This document shows, one piece after another, positions 54,667-63,645 of a stretch of 64,000 nt of DNA. Source of the stretch: Bifidobacterium choerinum (lineage in GTDB: Bacteria > Actinomycetota > Actinomycetes > Actinomycetales > Bifidobacteriaceae); NCBI RefSeq assembly GCF_000741135.1, contig NZ_JGYU01000003.1, forward strand, positions 93,192 through 157,191. Direction: 5' to 3'. Under the pieces are notes generated by a model, which was not told the origin of the DNA, did no database searches, and saw nothing but the letters and a program-made list of their open reading frames with translations. The translations under genes were made by a program, and so were the position numbers. Position 1 is the stretch's first letter, and every line of letters starts with the position of its first letter.

Positions 54667-56835
54667 ATGGCAGAGCAAATGGAAGAAAGCCCGGAGCGCC
54701 TCGCACGCCCTCTCGTGTGTCTGGCGTCCATGATGGGCGTTGCAACTAGTTACACCGGTCTGTCGCGCGATTTCCATGAGATCTCCGACGAGACGCTCGT
54801 CGCGATCCTTGGTGCGCTCGGCATCGACGCGACCTCCGACGAGGCGATTGAGAAGGCGATCGCCGACATCACGCGTGAGCGCCATCTGCGTCTCATCGAT
54901 CCGACCGTGCTGCACACGGTCGGCAAGGAGACGCATGTCACGCTGCGCACCGGCATCACCGAGCCGGCGCAGGTCACGCTGATCCTCGAGAACGGCGAGC
55001 ATTTCGAAGGCGAGCTCAGGCTCAACGCGATGCCGGAAGCCAAGGTGCATGAGATCGACGGCAAGTTCATCGCCGAATCCGAACTCGTCCTCCCCGCCGA
55101 GCTCCCGGTCGGCTACCACACGCTGCACGTCGAGAGCGGCGAGCGTTCCGAGGACGCGACGCTGATCAGCGCGCCGGAACGCATCGAGATGCTCGATCCG
55201 ATGAAGAACGGATCGCTGTGGGGCTGGATGGCGCAGCTGTACTCGATCCGTTCGGCCGATTCGTGGGGCGTCGGCGACTACACCGACCTGCGCACGCTGC
55301 TCACCGACGGCAAGCGCTACACGGACGCCGATTTCCTGCTCGTGAATCCGCTGCACGCCGCCGAGCCGGTCGTGCCGCTCACGCCGTCGCCGTATCTGCC
55401 GGTGTCGCGCCGCTTCGTGAACTTCACCTACATCCGTCCCGAGGACATCCCCGAATACAACACGCTCGACGACGACGCGAAGGCGGCCGTCAAGGCCGCG
55501 CACGCGAAGGTAGAGGGGTTCAACAACGATCCGAAGCTCATCGACCGTGACGCGATGTGGCTCGAGAAGAAGTCGGCGCTGCGCGAGATCTTCAATGCGG
55601 GCCTGTCCCAGGAACGCCAGCGTGAGTTCGACGAGTACAAGGCCCGCTGCGGCGAGGACCTCGAGGCCTACGCCACCTGGTGCCTGTGCTACGAGATGTG
55701 GGGCGCGCCGGAGGACAAGCCGGACAACTGGGTGCGTGCGATGGACAAGCAGTCGCCGGAGGTCATCGAACTGCGCGAGAAGCACGCCGACGTGCTCGAG
55801 TTCTACCGTTGGCTCGAGTGGACGGCGACGCAGCAGCTGCACCTCGCCCAGGAGGCGGCGCGCACCGCCGGCATGAAGATCGGCATCATGTCCGACATGG
55901 CCGTGGGCGTGCATCCGCTCGGCTCCGAGGTGTGGTGGAACCCGGAGCGCTTTGCGAAGGGCGCCACCGTCGGCGCGCCGCCGGACATGTTCAACCAGCA
56001 GGGCCAGAACTGGAGCCAGCCGCCGCTCAGCCCGCTCGCGCTCAGGAACACCGGGTACCTGTCCTACCGTGAGATGGTGCGCGGCATGTTCGACTGCGCA
56101 GGCGCCGTGCGCATCGACCACATCCTCGGCCTGTTCCGTCTGTGGTGGATCCCGGAGGGCCACACGGCCGTCGACGGCACCTACGTCTACTACGACCACG
56201 ACGTCATGCTCGGCATCCTCGCGATTGAGGCGAGCCGCGTCGGCGGCATCATCGTCGGCGAGGACCTCGGCGTCGTGCCCGACTATGTGCAGAAGTCGCT
56301 GTCCGACCACGGCATCCTCGGATGCGCCGTCGAATGGTTCGAGCAGATGGACGGCGTCTTCACGCCGCCGAAGCATTGGCGTCCGTACGCGCTCGCGTCG
56401 GTCAACACGCACGACATGCCGCCGGCGGCCGGCTACCTCGAGTACGAGCACGTCAAGATCCGCGAACGTCTCGGCCTGCTCGAGGAGGGTGCCGAGGCCT
56501 TCGAGGCGAGCGCCCGCGCGGAGCACAACGCGATGCTGCAGATGCTCACCGACGAGGGGTATCTGGATCCGTCGGTGCTGCAGGACGAAACCGCGCACGA
56601 GACCGAGATCGTCGAGGCGCTGTACCGCGGCCTCAAGGGATCGCCGTGCAAGCTGCTCGCCGCGTCCATCGTCGACGCCGTCGGCGAGAAGCGCGCACAG
56701 AACCAGCCGGGCACCGACAACGAGTATCCGAACTGGCGCGTTCCGCTCGCTGACGCGGCCGGCGATGCGGTCATGCTCGAGGATCTGTTCCGCGGCGACC
56801 TGCTGCAGAGCATCACGAAGATCATGAATGCCTGA
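54667..56835 (+). CDS. malQ: 4-alpha-glucanotransferase (amylomaltase)
   Basis: A 722-residue GH77 enzyme that transfers maltosyl or longer glucan units, used in maltodextrin and glycogen metabolism. Catalytic features are the nucleophile Asp in VRIDHILGLFRLWWIPEG, the acid/base Glu in VGEDLGVVPDYV and the stabilising Asp in NTHDMPPAAGYLEYE. An N-terminal beta-domain (about 1-160), common in actinobacterial MalQ, precedes GH77. The ATG at 54667 has no ribosome site; a TACACT -10-like box ends nine bases before it, so the mRNA may be leaderless. CAAC-N4-GTTG just upstream is a weak operator candidate. A 14-bp stem terminator follows. Confidence 0.94.
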   Translation: MAEQMEESPERLARPLVCLASMMGVATSYTGLSRDFHEISDETLVAILGALGIDATSDEAIEKAIADITRERHLRLIDPTVLHTVGKETHVTLRTGITEPAQVTLILENGEHFEGELRLNAMPEAKVHEIDGKFIAESELVLPAELPVGYHTLHVESGERSEDATLISAPERIEMLDPMKNGSLWGWMAQLYSIRSADSWGVGDYTDLRTLLTDGKRYTDADFLLVNPLHAAEPVVPLTPSPYLPVSRRFVNFTYIRPEDIPEYNTLDDDAKAAVKAAHAKVEGFNNDPKLIDRDAMWLEKKSALREIFNAGLSQERQREFDEYKARCGEDLEAYATWCLCYEMWGAPEDKPDNWVRAMDKQSPEVIELREKHADVLEFYRWLEWTATQQLHLAQEAARTAGMKIGIMSDMAVGVHPLGSEVWWNPERFAKGATVGAPPDMFNQQGQNWSQPPLSPLALRNTGYLSYREMVRGMFDCAGAVRIDHILGLFRLWWIPEGHTAVDGTYVYYDHDVMLGILAIEASRVGGIIVGEDLGVVPDYVQKSLSDHGILGCAVEWFEQMDGVFTPPKHWRPYALASVNTHDMPPAAGYLEYEHVKIRERLGLLEEGAEAFEASARAEHNAMLQMLTDEGYLDPSVLQDETAHETEIVEALYRGLKGSPCKLLAASIVDAVGEKRAQNQPGTDNEYPNWRVPLADAAGDAVMLEDLFRGDLLQSITKIMNA

Positions 56836-56855
56836 TTTCCGCCGTTGCGTGCATA

Positions 56856-56888
56856 GGGGCCCGACGCTTGATACAAGCGTCGGGCCCC
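56856..56888 (+). terminator. terminator after malQ
   Basis: GGGGCCCGACGCTT pairs perfectly with AAGCGTCGGGCCCC around a five-base loop. It lies 20 bases past the stop and may also serve the convergent gene at 56937. Confidence 0.85.
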
Positions 56889-56936
56889 TTGCCGTAGAGG
56901 AGCGCCGTCTCGTCGTTGATTCGATTTACGGCGGTC

Positions 56937-57356
56937 TCAGTGCTCCCTCCGCTGCTGATACGTCAGTGTGACCGCCGTCTGCGGCACGACCAGCTGATGA
57001 TGACGCGCGCGCTGTGCCCATGACAAGTCATCGCCGTCCTCGTCATTGAACGGGTCGATTGGCGTCAGTAGGTCGAACAGCAGCACGAAATCGCCGTAGA
57101 ATGCGGCCGCATAGTCCGGGGAGTCGCGCCAGTCGAGTGCTGGAATCTCGATGAGATGACCGAGATTCGCCACATGATGTCGCGTGGCCATCCGTGCCAC
57201 GTCGTGCAGCAGCTGCACCCAGTCGCCGTCGTCGAACGCGTCCGACGCGAAATCGTCCTTCTCGACGAACCATGTGTGGCTTTCGCTGCCGCGTGCGATG
57301 CGCAGTATGTGCCGGATGATGACGCCGAATTCGATTTCGTCGAGTTCGCCGAACAT
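56937..57356 (-). CDS. hypothetical protein
   Basis: A 139-residue acidic protein, not recognised. It shows alternating hydrophobic/polar helices (MFGELDEIEFGVIIRHILRIA), several Trp/Phe in WFVEKDDF and LDWRDSPDYAAAFYGDF, and an acidic loop (NDEDGDDLSW). No signal peptide, membrane helix or metal motif is present. Codon use is somewhat less GC-biased than in malQ. ATG 57356 has only a poor ggacggg 11 bases upstream. It lies downstream of the GmrSD gene on the same strand, separated by a strong hairpin, so an operon is unlikely. Confidence 0.6.
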   Translation of the reverse strand: MFGELDEIEFGVIIRHILRIARGSESHTWFVEKDDFASDAFDDGDWVQLLHDVARMATRHHVANLGHLIEIPALDWRDSPDYAAAFYGDFVLLFDLLTPIDPFNDEDGDDLSWAQRARHHQLVVPQTAVTLTYQQRREH

Positions 57357-57447
57357 TTTTTTCGTTCCCGTCCATATGTCGTCCGTCGTGGTCAGCTAAG
57401 CGGCCGCCGCTGCGATCGGATCGGGATCATGCTGGAGGAACGCTGAT

Positions 57448-57492
57448 ACGACGCGACGCGCCCTGCCGAGTAGGCGGGACGCGTCGCGTCGT
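57448..57492 (-). terminator. terminator after the GmrSD-type gene
   Basis: ACGACGCGACGCG (57448-57460) pairs with CGCGTCGCGTCGT (57480-57492), with further pairing inside. The total stem is about 18 bp. Confidence 0.8.
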
Positions 57493-57509
57493 TATGACTC
57501 AGGCGATGC

Positions 57510-59483
57510 TCAGTTGGCGTCTGGGACGTCTGGGAACTGGTAGCGCTTGAGCATTTCGTCGCGGAACCATTCAGAACGACGCTTGATATCGTCGATCGTC
57601 CAGGATTCCTTGTCCTCGATGGATTCGCCTTCCTCCGGGATGCTCGCGTTGATCTGCAGCGGCAGACGTATGCCGACGAATTCACCGTTGTCCTTGTAAT
57701 CGCGCTTCGACAGGTCGTAATGCGCGTCGTTGTCGGAGACCGGATGTTCGGGGACGGCGAAGGGCTTCTGCTGCAGATTCTCGTTGTACGGCGTAAGCGT
57801 CAGGTTGCCGAAACGGTGCATGTACTCTGTCTGGAGCTCGCCTGCGGCGGACGGATTGTTCGGAGAGATCTGCTTCTTCCAATATTCGGGCAGGTTTTTG
57901 CCTTCGGGGAGAATGTGCTCGATCGTCCAGCGAGGCTTGCCATTGTCGAGCCTGTCGTCGAGATCGAGGGGCCGTGCCTTCGTGGAGAAGCTGGCGTGGT
58001 TGCGCTGCTGCAGTCCGAGTTCCAGATCGATGAGCACGAAACGCGTGGTCTTCGCGTTCTGATCGTAGATCGGGCGCTTGAGGATCTCCTTGCCGAAGGT
58101 CTCGTCGTCCGCACTCATCTTCTTCAGCGCGAGTACGAGGGTGTGCACGATGTCCTCGCCGCGCAACGCGTCGTCCGTGCCGTCGATGGTGCGGATGACG
58201 CCGATGAGCCTGGAACGAATGTTCGACGATTTCGGATACTCCACGATGTTGCGGCGCACATAGAACGTCACGAACGCGCGCAGGATCTCGGCGAGCTGGT
58301 CCTTATCGAGCTGCAGTTCATCGGCCTTGACGAACAGGAACAGCAGCAGCGGATAGGCCTGCGTCGATTCCAGCTGCTTGAGACCCTGCAGTAGCTGACG
58401 GATCTCCTGATCGTCGAGCAGCGCGTTGCCGCTCGATTCGCCGGACTTGCTGGAGAGTTGGATGATGACGGTGTATGCGCATGCACGGTTGATCATCTCC
58501 TGCATATAGTCGTATCCGCCCAAGCGGGATGCGGTCTGCTTGCGCTTGAGCACATCCTGATACCGGTACAGCGCTTTGCTTTTCGTGATCGATCCCCTCG
58601 CGCTGCTTTCGAAGGCGTCGTAATTGTTGAGGAAGAACTGCGTAAACGCCTTCGTATCCACATCGCCGTCGGCGTTCGTGAAGATCTTGGCAAGTTTCTC
58701 CCAGTCGTTCCCCAGCGTGGATTCCTGTGCTGCGTCGCTTTGGTTGCTGTCCATGCTCAGGAACTCACTCTTGAGCAGATCCACGAGCGTCAGCGGCAGG
58801 CCCTTCGAGTTGAGCGAGGAGAAGATGCTGAAGGCGTCCCCGATACTCTCCGCCGTGATTCGCAGGATCATCACGTTGATGAGCTTGTCGTAGAAGTCGG
58901 ACAACGACTGCATGTCGGGGAACGTCTCCGCATCCTTCAACGTATCGAGGATATGGTTGTATCGTTTCACGAATACGCGGTTCTTTTTGACGTGAGGCTC
59001 CTCTTTCTTAGCCGAGGTGCTGCTGTCGATGGCACGGATGAGTTCCTTGTAGATCGTCGCATCGTCGCTGAGCAGTTGCAGGCGCGGATCCGATACCTTG
59101 CGGTTCACGATGATACGTCGCTTGATGTCGTTGAGCAGATCCGATGCGATATGCTGGTCCTCTACCGGAAGTTCGGCGTCATCCCTGCGTTCGATGCAGA
59201 TCTCCCAGAGCGCCAGCAGGAGCAGGGACAAGGTCGTGAGGCGCTGTTGCCCATCGATGACCTCGTAGACTATCTCGGAGGCATCGTCCTTTGACTTATG
59301 CTCGGTGACGAGGACGTTGCCGATATAGTATCCGCTCGCCTCCTCATAGATATCCTGGAACAGCTGATCGATCTGTTCCTTCTTCCATGAGTATGGCCGC
59401 TGATATGGCGGAATATGGTAGTACTCCCGGCTCTCCATCGTCAGAATCTTTGAGAGAGCCAGACTGGTTGAATCTATGTTCAT
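57510..59483 (-). CDS. GmrSD-type modification-dependent restriction protein (DUF262 + DUF1524)
   Basis: A 657-residue single-chain protein. The N-terminal DUF262 (GmrS-like, NTP-handling) domain shows IPPYQRPYSW and the hallmark DGQQRLTTL (about residues 75-83). The C-terminal DUF1524 (GmrD-like HNH nuclease) domain has WTIEHILPEGKN and RFGNLTLTPYNENLQQKPF. Known relatives cleave phage DNA carrying modified, often glucosylated, cytosines. ATG 59483 follows ggagg. Its base composition is visibly lower in GC than the flanking genes, suggesting acquisition. It is divergent from rplM and stands without other defence genes. Confidence 0.85.
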   Translation of the reverse strand: MNIDSTSLALSKILTMESREYYHIPPYQRPYSWKKEQIDQLFQDIYEEASGYYIGNVLVTEHKSKDDASEIVYEVIDGQQRLTTLSLLLLALWEICIERRDDAELPVEDQHIASDLLNDIKRRIIVNRKVSDPRLQLLSDDATIYKELIRAIDSSTSAKKEEPHVKKNRVFVKRYNHILDTLKDAETFPDMQSLSDFYDKLINVMILRITAESIGDAFSIFSSLNSKGLPLTLVDLLKSEFLSMDSNQSDAAQESTLGNDWEKLAKIFTNADGDVDTKAFTQFFLNNYDAFESSARGSITKSKALYRYQDVLKRKQTASRLGGYDYMQEMINRACAYTVIIQLSSKSGESSGNALLDDQEIRQLLQGLKQLESTQAYPLLLFLFVKADELQLDKDQLAEILRAFVTFYVRRNIVEYPKSSNIRSRLIGVIRTIDGTDDALRGEDIVHTLVLALKKMSADDETFGKEILKRPIYDQNAKTTRFVLIDLELGLQQRNHASFSTKARPLDLDDRLDNGKPRWTIEHILPEGKNLPEYWKKQISPNNPSAAGELQTEYMHRFGNLTLTPYNENLQQKPFAVPEHPVSDNDAHYDLSKRDYKDNGEFVGIRLPLQINASIPEEGESIEDKESWTIDDIKRRSEWFRDEMLKRYQFPDVPDAN

Positions 59484-59617
59484 GACGACCTCCATTGATC
59501 GATGTCCCCAACATGGTTCAGATCCATGATCACTCAACATCGCGGTTTTGTCCCGTCGTCGGTGTTTCGTCGCATATCCGCGGCGCGTCGCGGGGCCGGC
59601 ATTGTCAAGACAGCCGA

Positions 59618-59623
59618 TATACT
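59618..59623 (+). promoter_or_regulatory. -10-like element of rplM-rpsI
   Basis: TATACT lies 155 bases before the rplM start, in the AT-richer divergent region 59484-59778. No convincing -35 at 17 bases was found, so this is tentative. The remaining leader has a TCCGG/TCCGGA pairing near 59740-59752. Confidence 0.35.
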
Positions 59624-59778
59624 AGAGGATTGTTGTGTTTCCCTACGGGGTCCTTCAAAGCGCTTTCCCACTCGCCATAAGGACTTTCAGGGAGCCCACG
59701 GTAATGAGACCGAACGGACGACGCCCTAACCAAGCATGTCCGGGAAGTCCGGAACACAATACAAAGAAAAGGTATATC

Positions 59779-60228
59779 GTGAAAACTTTCACACCGAAGC
59801 CAGCTGATCTGACTCATGACTGGTACATCATCGACGCCTCCGACGTCGTGCTTGGCCGTCTCTCCGTCGCCGCGGCGAACCTGCTGCGCGGCAAGAACAA
59901 GCCGTCCTTCGCTCCGCACGCCGATTCCGGCAACTACGTCATCATCATCAACGCCGACAAGATCGCGCTGACCGGTGACAAGATGGACAAGGAACTCTAC
60001 TCCCACTCCGGTCGTCCCGGCGGTCTGCGCCGCGACAGCTATGCCGAGCTGCTCAAGAACAAGCCGGAGCGCATCATCATGCACGCCGTCAAGGGCATGC
60101 TGCCGAAGAACAAGCTCGCCAAGGTCCAGCTGACCCGTCTGCGCGTCTTCGCTGGCGAGGAGCATCCGTACGCCGGCCAGCAGCCGCAGGTCTTCGAGAT
60201 CGAACAGGTCTCGCAGCAGGCAAAGTGA
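59779..60228 (+). CDS. rplM: 50S ribosomal protein L13
   Basis: A 149-residue L13, an early-assembly large-subunit protein. It shows [45 protein letters not shown] and the conserved [16 protein letters not shown] 59779 has aaaagg seven bases upstream and gives the family N-terminus ([11 protein letters not shown]). rpsI follows after 20 bases as in nearly all bacteria. Confidence 0.97.
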   Translation: MKTFTPKPADLTHDWYIIDASDVVLGRLSVAAANLLRGKNKPSFAPHADSGNYVIIINADKIALTGDKMDKELYSHSGRPGGLRRDSYAELLKNKPERIIMHAVKGMLPKNKLAKVQLTRLRVFAGEEHPYAGQQPQVFEIEQVSQQAK

Positions 60229-60248
60229 ACCGTTAGGAGATAGATATC

Positions 60249-60743
60249 ATGGCTGAGAACACCAACAACTCCCCGGTTCAGGAAACCGAGGCTGAGAACA
60301 CCGTCGCCTTCACGACCGAGACCAACTCCGGCGCCGGCACCGGCACCTCCGCGATCGCCCCGGGTTACGGCACCGGCCGTCGCAAGGAAGCCGTCGCCCG
60401 CGTGCGTCTGGTTCCGGGCACCGGCAAGTGGACGATCAACGGCCGTACGCTCGAGGAGTACTTCCCGTCGAAGCTGCAGCAGCGTGAAGTCAACTCGCCG
60501 ATCGTCCTGCTCAAGCTTGAGAACAAGTTCGACGTCATCGTCCTCGTCGACGGCGGCGGCACCACCGGTCAGGCCGGCGCGATCCGCCTCGGCGTCGCAC
60601 GCGCGCTCAACGCGATCGACCGTGACGCGAACCGTCCGGCCCTGAAGAAGGCCGGCTTCCTGACGCGCGACGCGCGCGTCGTCGAGCGCAAGAAGGCGGG
60701 TCTGCACAAGGCTCGTCGTGCGCCGCAGTTCTCGAAGCGCTGA
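60249..60743 (+). CDS. rpsI: 30S ribosomal protein S9
   Basis: A 164-residue S9 with an N-terminal extension of about 40 acidic and Thr/Gly-rich residues, usual in actinobacteria. The core has [25 protein letters not shown], the C-terminal basic tail and the final [16 protein letters not shown] that reaches the P-site tRNA. ATG 60249 follows taggag. The operon ends with a clear terminator. Confidence 0.97.
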   Translation: MAENTNNSPVQETEAENTVAFTTETNSGAGTGTSAIAPGYGTGRRKEAVARVRLVPGTGKWTINGRTLEEYFPSKLQQREVNSPIVLLKLENKFDVIVLVDGGGTTGQAGAIRLGVARALNAIDRDANRPALKKAGFLTRDARVVERKKAGLHKARRAPQFSKR

Positions 60744-60761
60744 TTTTCGTTTACTGCATCG

Positions 60762-60793
60762 AACAGGCCATCCGCCGCAGCGGATGGCCTGTT
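60762..60793 (+). terminator. terminator after rpsI
   Basis: AACAGGCCATCCGC and GCGGATGGCCTGTT form a 14-bp perfect stem with a four-base loop, then ctgttt. Confidence 0.9.
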
Positions 60794-60847
60794 CTGTTTC
60801 CCCGTGCGTTTCGTCAGGGGCTTTCGCCGGCACGTTGAGGCCCGCGC

Positions 60848-63236
60848 TCAGCCCTCGTCGCCCTTGGAACGCTGCAGCAGGATGCTGATGCTCAGCGCGG
60901 GGAAGGTCCAGATGTGGGGCTCGGTGCCGTCGGCGGCCATCGGAGCGCCGTAGCGGGCGCCTCGATGACGTGGTCGATCGGCGATGAAGGCGTCGCCGAA
61001 TCGGCCACGTTCTTGCGGATCGCCTGCTCGATCCGTGGCAGCCCGAGCGCCATCAGGTCGGTGCCCTTGCGTTCGGTCGCGCACATCGCCCATCTTGAGG
61101 CGCCCGCACGCGTCGACTTCGGCACGTAGCGGCCCGACCTGGCCCCGCCGCTCACCACGGTGGCGCCGTCCCGCTCGGCGGCGTTGCGTTGCGCATGCTC
61201 CATCATCTGCGTGAAGGTCTCGTCGGCGTCGCATTGTCGGCGCATCGCGCGGTCGACCCAGAAAGACTTCTCGAGCGGGACTGTGAATCGTTCCTCATGC
61301 ATGCCCGGGCACGGCCGCTCGCCGGTCGTCTCCGCCGACGACCACAGCACGTCCCAATGCGCGTCCGGGAGCATGTGGAAGTGCAGCGGTTTGTCGCCGC
61401 CGTTGACGACGATCGCGACGTCGAGTTCGTCCTTGCTCAGCAGGCGCATCGTGAACGAGCGGATCGACGTGTCGAACCAGTCGCGTTCCATCGGCGTCGT
61501 GCCGTCCGGCAGCAGCCATTGGATGCGACTCGATGGCTTGAGCAGCCCCAGCTGACTGAGGCGCGTGAAGAAGTCCTCGTGGTTGTGGATGTCAAGCGAT
61601 TTGCGCACCGCGATGAGCCGGGAGATCGACTCCATGCGCATGTATTCGGGCGTCTTCGTCTCGGGCAGGATCCAATCCCAATCGAGCCATGTGATGTCGT
61701 TGTCCTGGCAGTACGCGTTGTTGTTGCCGCCTTGCGAATTGTTGAATTCGTCACCGGCGAGCATCATCGGCGTGCCGAGCGACAGCACGAGCGTGCCGAG
61801 CATGTTCATGCGCGCGCGTTCGCGCAGCATCGCCACATGCGGGTCGTCGCAAGGCCCTTCGACGCCGAAGTTCGCGCAGTGGTTGATGTTCGCGCCGTCG
61901 TTGTTGTGTTCGCCGTTCGCCTCGTTGTGCTTCGTCGAGTACTGCGTGAGGTCGGCGAGCGTGAAGCCGTCGTGTGCCGTCACATAGTTGATCGATGACG
62001 TCGCGCCGCGTCCAGGGTCGGTCGCAAACAGATCCGCCGATCCGCACAACCGCGTCGCCATCTCCTGCATGCCGACGCCTTCGCGTACGCCGTCGTTGAC
62101 TTCGTGCACTCAGAACCTGCGTGCCGCGTCGCGGAAGCGGTCGTTCCATTCGGCGAAGGGGGAGAGGAACTGGCCGGTGCGCCAACCCTGGTCTCCCAGG
62201 TCCCACGGTTCCATGATAAGTTTGAGGTTGCCGAGCAGCGGCTCCGAACGCAGCGCGTACAGGAACGGATGGTACGGTGTGAACGACCCGTTGAGCCGCG
62301 CGAGGCTCACGCCGAGGTCGAAGCAGGAGCCGTCTATGCCGATCGCTTCGCCCAGTAGCTGAGCGCGTCGACGGCGAAGGTGATGTTATGCGTGTCGGTG
62401 AAGTCGATCGTGTTGCCGCAGCCGGTCGTGTCCTCGAGCTCGCCGTGTTGCTGCTGGCGGTAGAACGTGAGGTTGTCGAGGCCTCGCCAACATACCGACG
62501 GCCCGGCGTTGCCGCCTTCGCAGGTGTGGTTGAAGACGACGTCCATGATCACTTCGGAGCCGGCGCCGTGCAGTGCGCGCACCATTTCGATGACCTCGTG
62601 GCGCACCGCATGGGCGCCGCGCCGCTGCGCGTCCCGCGTCGCGTACGACGGCTCGGAGGAGAAGAAGCTCAGCGTCGAATATCCCCAGTAGTTCGTGCGT
62701 CCGCGTTCCTGCAGGAAGATCTCCGACTGCTTCGCCATGATCGGCATCAGTTCGATCGACGTGACGCCGAGGCCTTGCAGATACGCGAGCGTCGTCGGAT
62801 GCGCGAGTCCCGCGTAGGCGCCGTGGCTGCCCGAGGAGCTGCGCGGCACCTACGCCGTGAAGCCTTTGACGTGCGGCTCGTAGATGACGGTGCGGCTCCA
62901 CGGCACATGCGGATGCGACGGATCGGCGTCGTGCTTCGTCACGTCGCGATCGTCGATCGCGACCGAGATCGGCACTTTGCCCAACGAGTCGAGGCGGTTC
63001 ATCGCGCCCCATGCCGAGCCTTTGATCAGGCCGTTCTTCAGCGTGCAGTCATAGGCGAAGGCGGCCGGGTCGAGCGTCATCGAGCCTTCGATGCCTTTCG
63101 CGTAGGGGTCGAGCAGGAACTTGTACGGATTGAAGCGCAGGCCGTGGCGCGGGTCCCAGGCGCCGTCGGCGCCGTCGTCGTCGGTGAAGAACAGTCCTGG
63201 GCGCGTCGCGTAACGATGAAGTTCGGGCAGTTGCAT
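60848..63236 (-). pseudogene. glgX: glycogen debranching enzyme GlgX, multiply disrupted
   Basis: Reading pieces on the minus strand reconstruct a GH13 GlgX that would remove branches from glycogen. Lesions from 5' to 3': the N-terminus (LHRYATRPGLFF) runs straight into AWDPRHGLRFNP, so most of the CBM48 domain is missing; a TAG at 62850-62852 lies beside a short inverted segment; one base is missing near 62343; the catalytic-Asp motif, usually GFRFDL, reads GSCFDL (about 62313-62333); a Trp codon is TGA at 62110-62112; and the frame shifts near 60955, after which the true tail WTFPALSIS resumes. Intact blocks include VVFNHTCEGGN and SSINYVTAHDGFTL. It is not functional as read. Confidence 0.85.
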
Positions 63237-63323
63237 GGCAACATTGTAGACAGTCGAAGGTCGTGCGTCCCGTGCGATGCCGGGAATATGGACATCGTCC
63301 GCGCCGACGTGTGCGGGCCGTGT

Positions 63324-63450
63324 TCAGCACGGCAGCGCGAGCGCGCGCAGATGGTCGCGCACGATCGCGTAGGCGGCGCCGTCGGCGTCCTGATAGACGT
63401 CGCACAGCCCGCGCGTGATGCGCGGCGCCGCGGTGCCGACGACGGTGCTT
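63324..63450 (-). pseudogene. possible C-terminal remnant of a minus-strand gene
   Basis: About 40 residues (TAAPRITRGLCDVYQDADG and then YAIVRDHLRALALPC before the stop) have natural-looking composition and genomic codon use but no upstream coding continuation. The sequence beyond about 63450 reads as a plus-strand remnant. It is not recognised. Confidence 0.3.
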
Positions 63451-63645
63451 GAGCATGACGCGAACTGGGACCGCGCGATCGACGCAGTGGTGGCGGAGTG
63501 CAACGACCCGCAGGTCACACATTTCGCGTATTCGCGCGCGGGCACCGGCACGCCCGGCCACCCGCGCATCGCCGAGGACGAGGAGATGGCGCGTGAGCTG
63601 TGCGCGTATCTCGAGTCGTTCGGCGAAGAACTGTGGGAGCAGTGA
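63415..63645 (+). pseudogene. possible truncated plus-strand gene or small protein
   Basis: The frame from about 63447 to 63645 (HDANWDRAIDAVVAECND, then FAYSRAGTGTPGHPRI and a helix EMARELCAYLESFGEELWEQ) looks like the C-terminal end of a larger enzyme. It has no credible start with a ribosome site. Its stop overlaps the next gene (GTGA), as in a working operon, so the two may once have formed one transcript. The family is not recognised. Confidence 0.4.

Noticed and set aside
54652..56598. Long minus-strand frame opposite malQ
   Set aside because: It mirrors the malQ codons; the product is Arg/Leu/Val-rich with no domain, while malQ on the other strand is complete.
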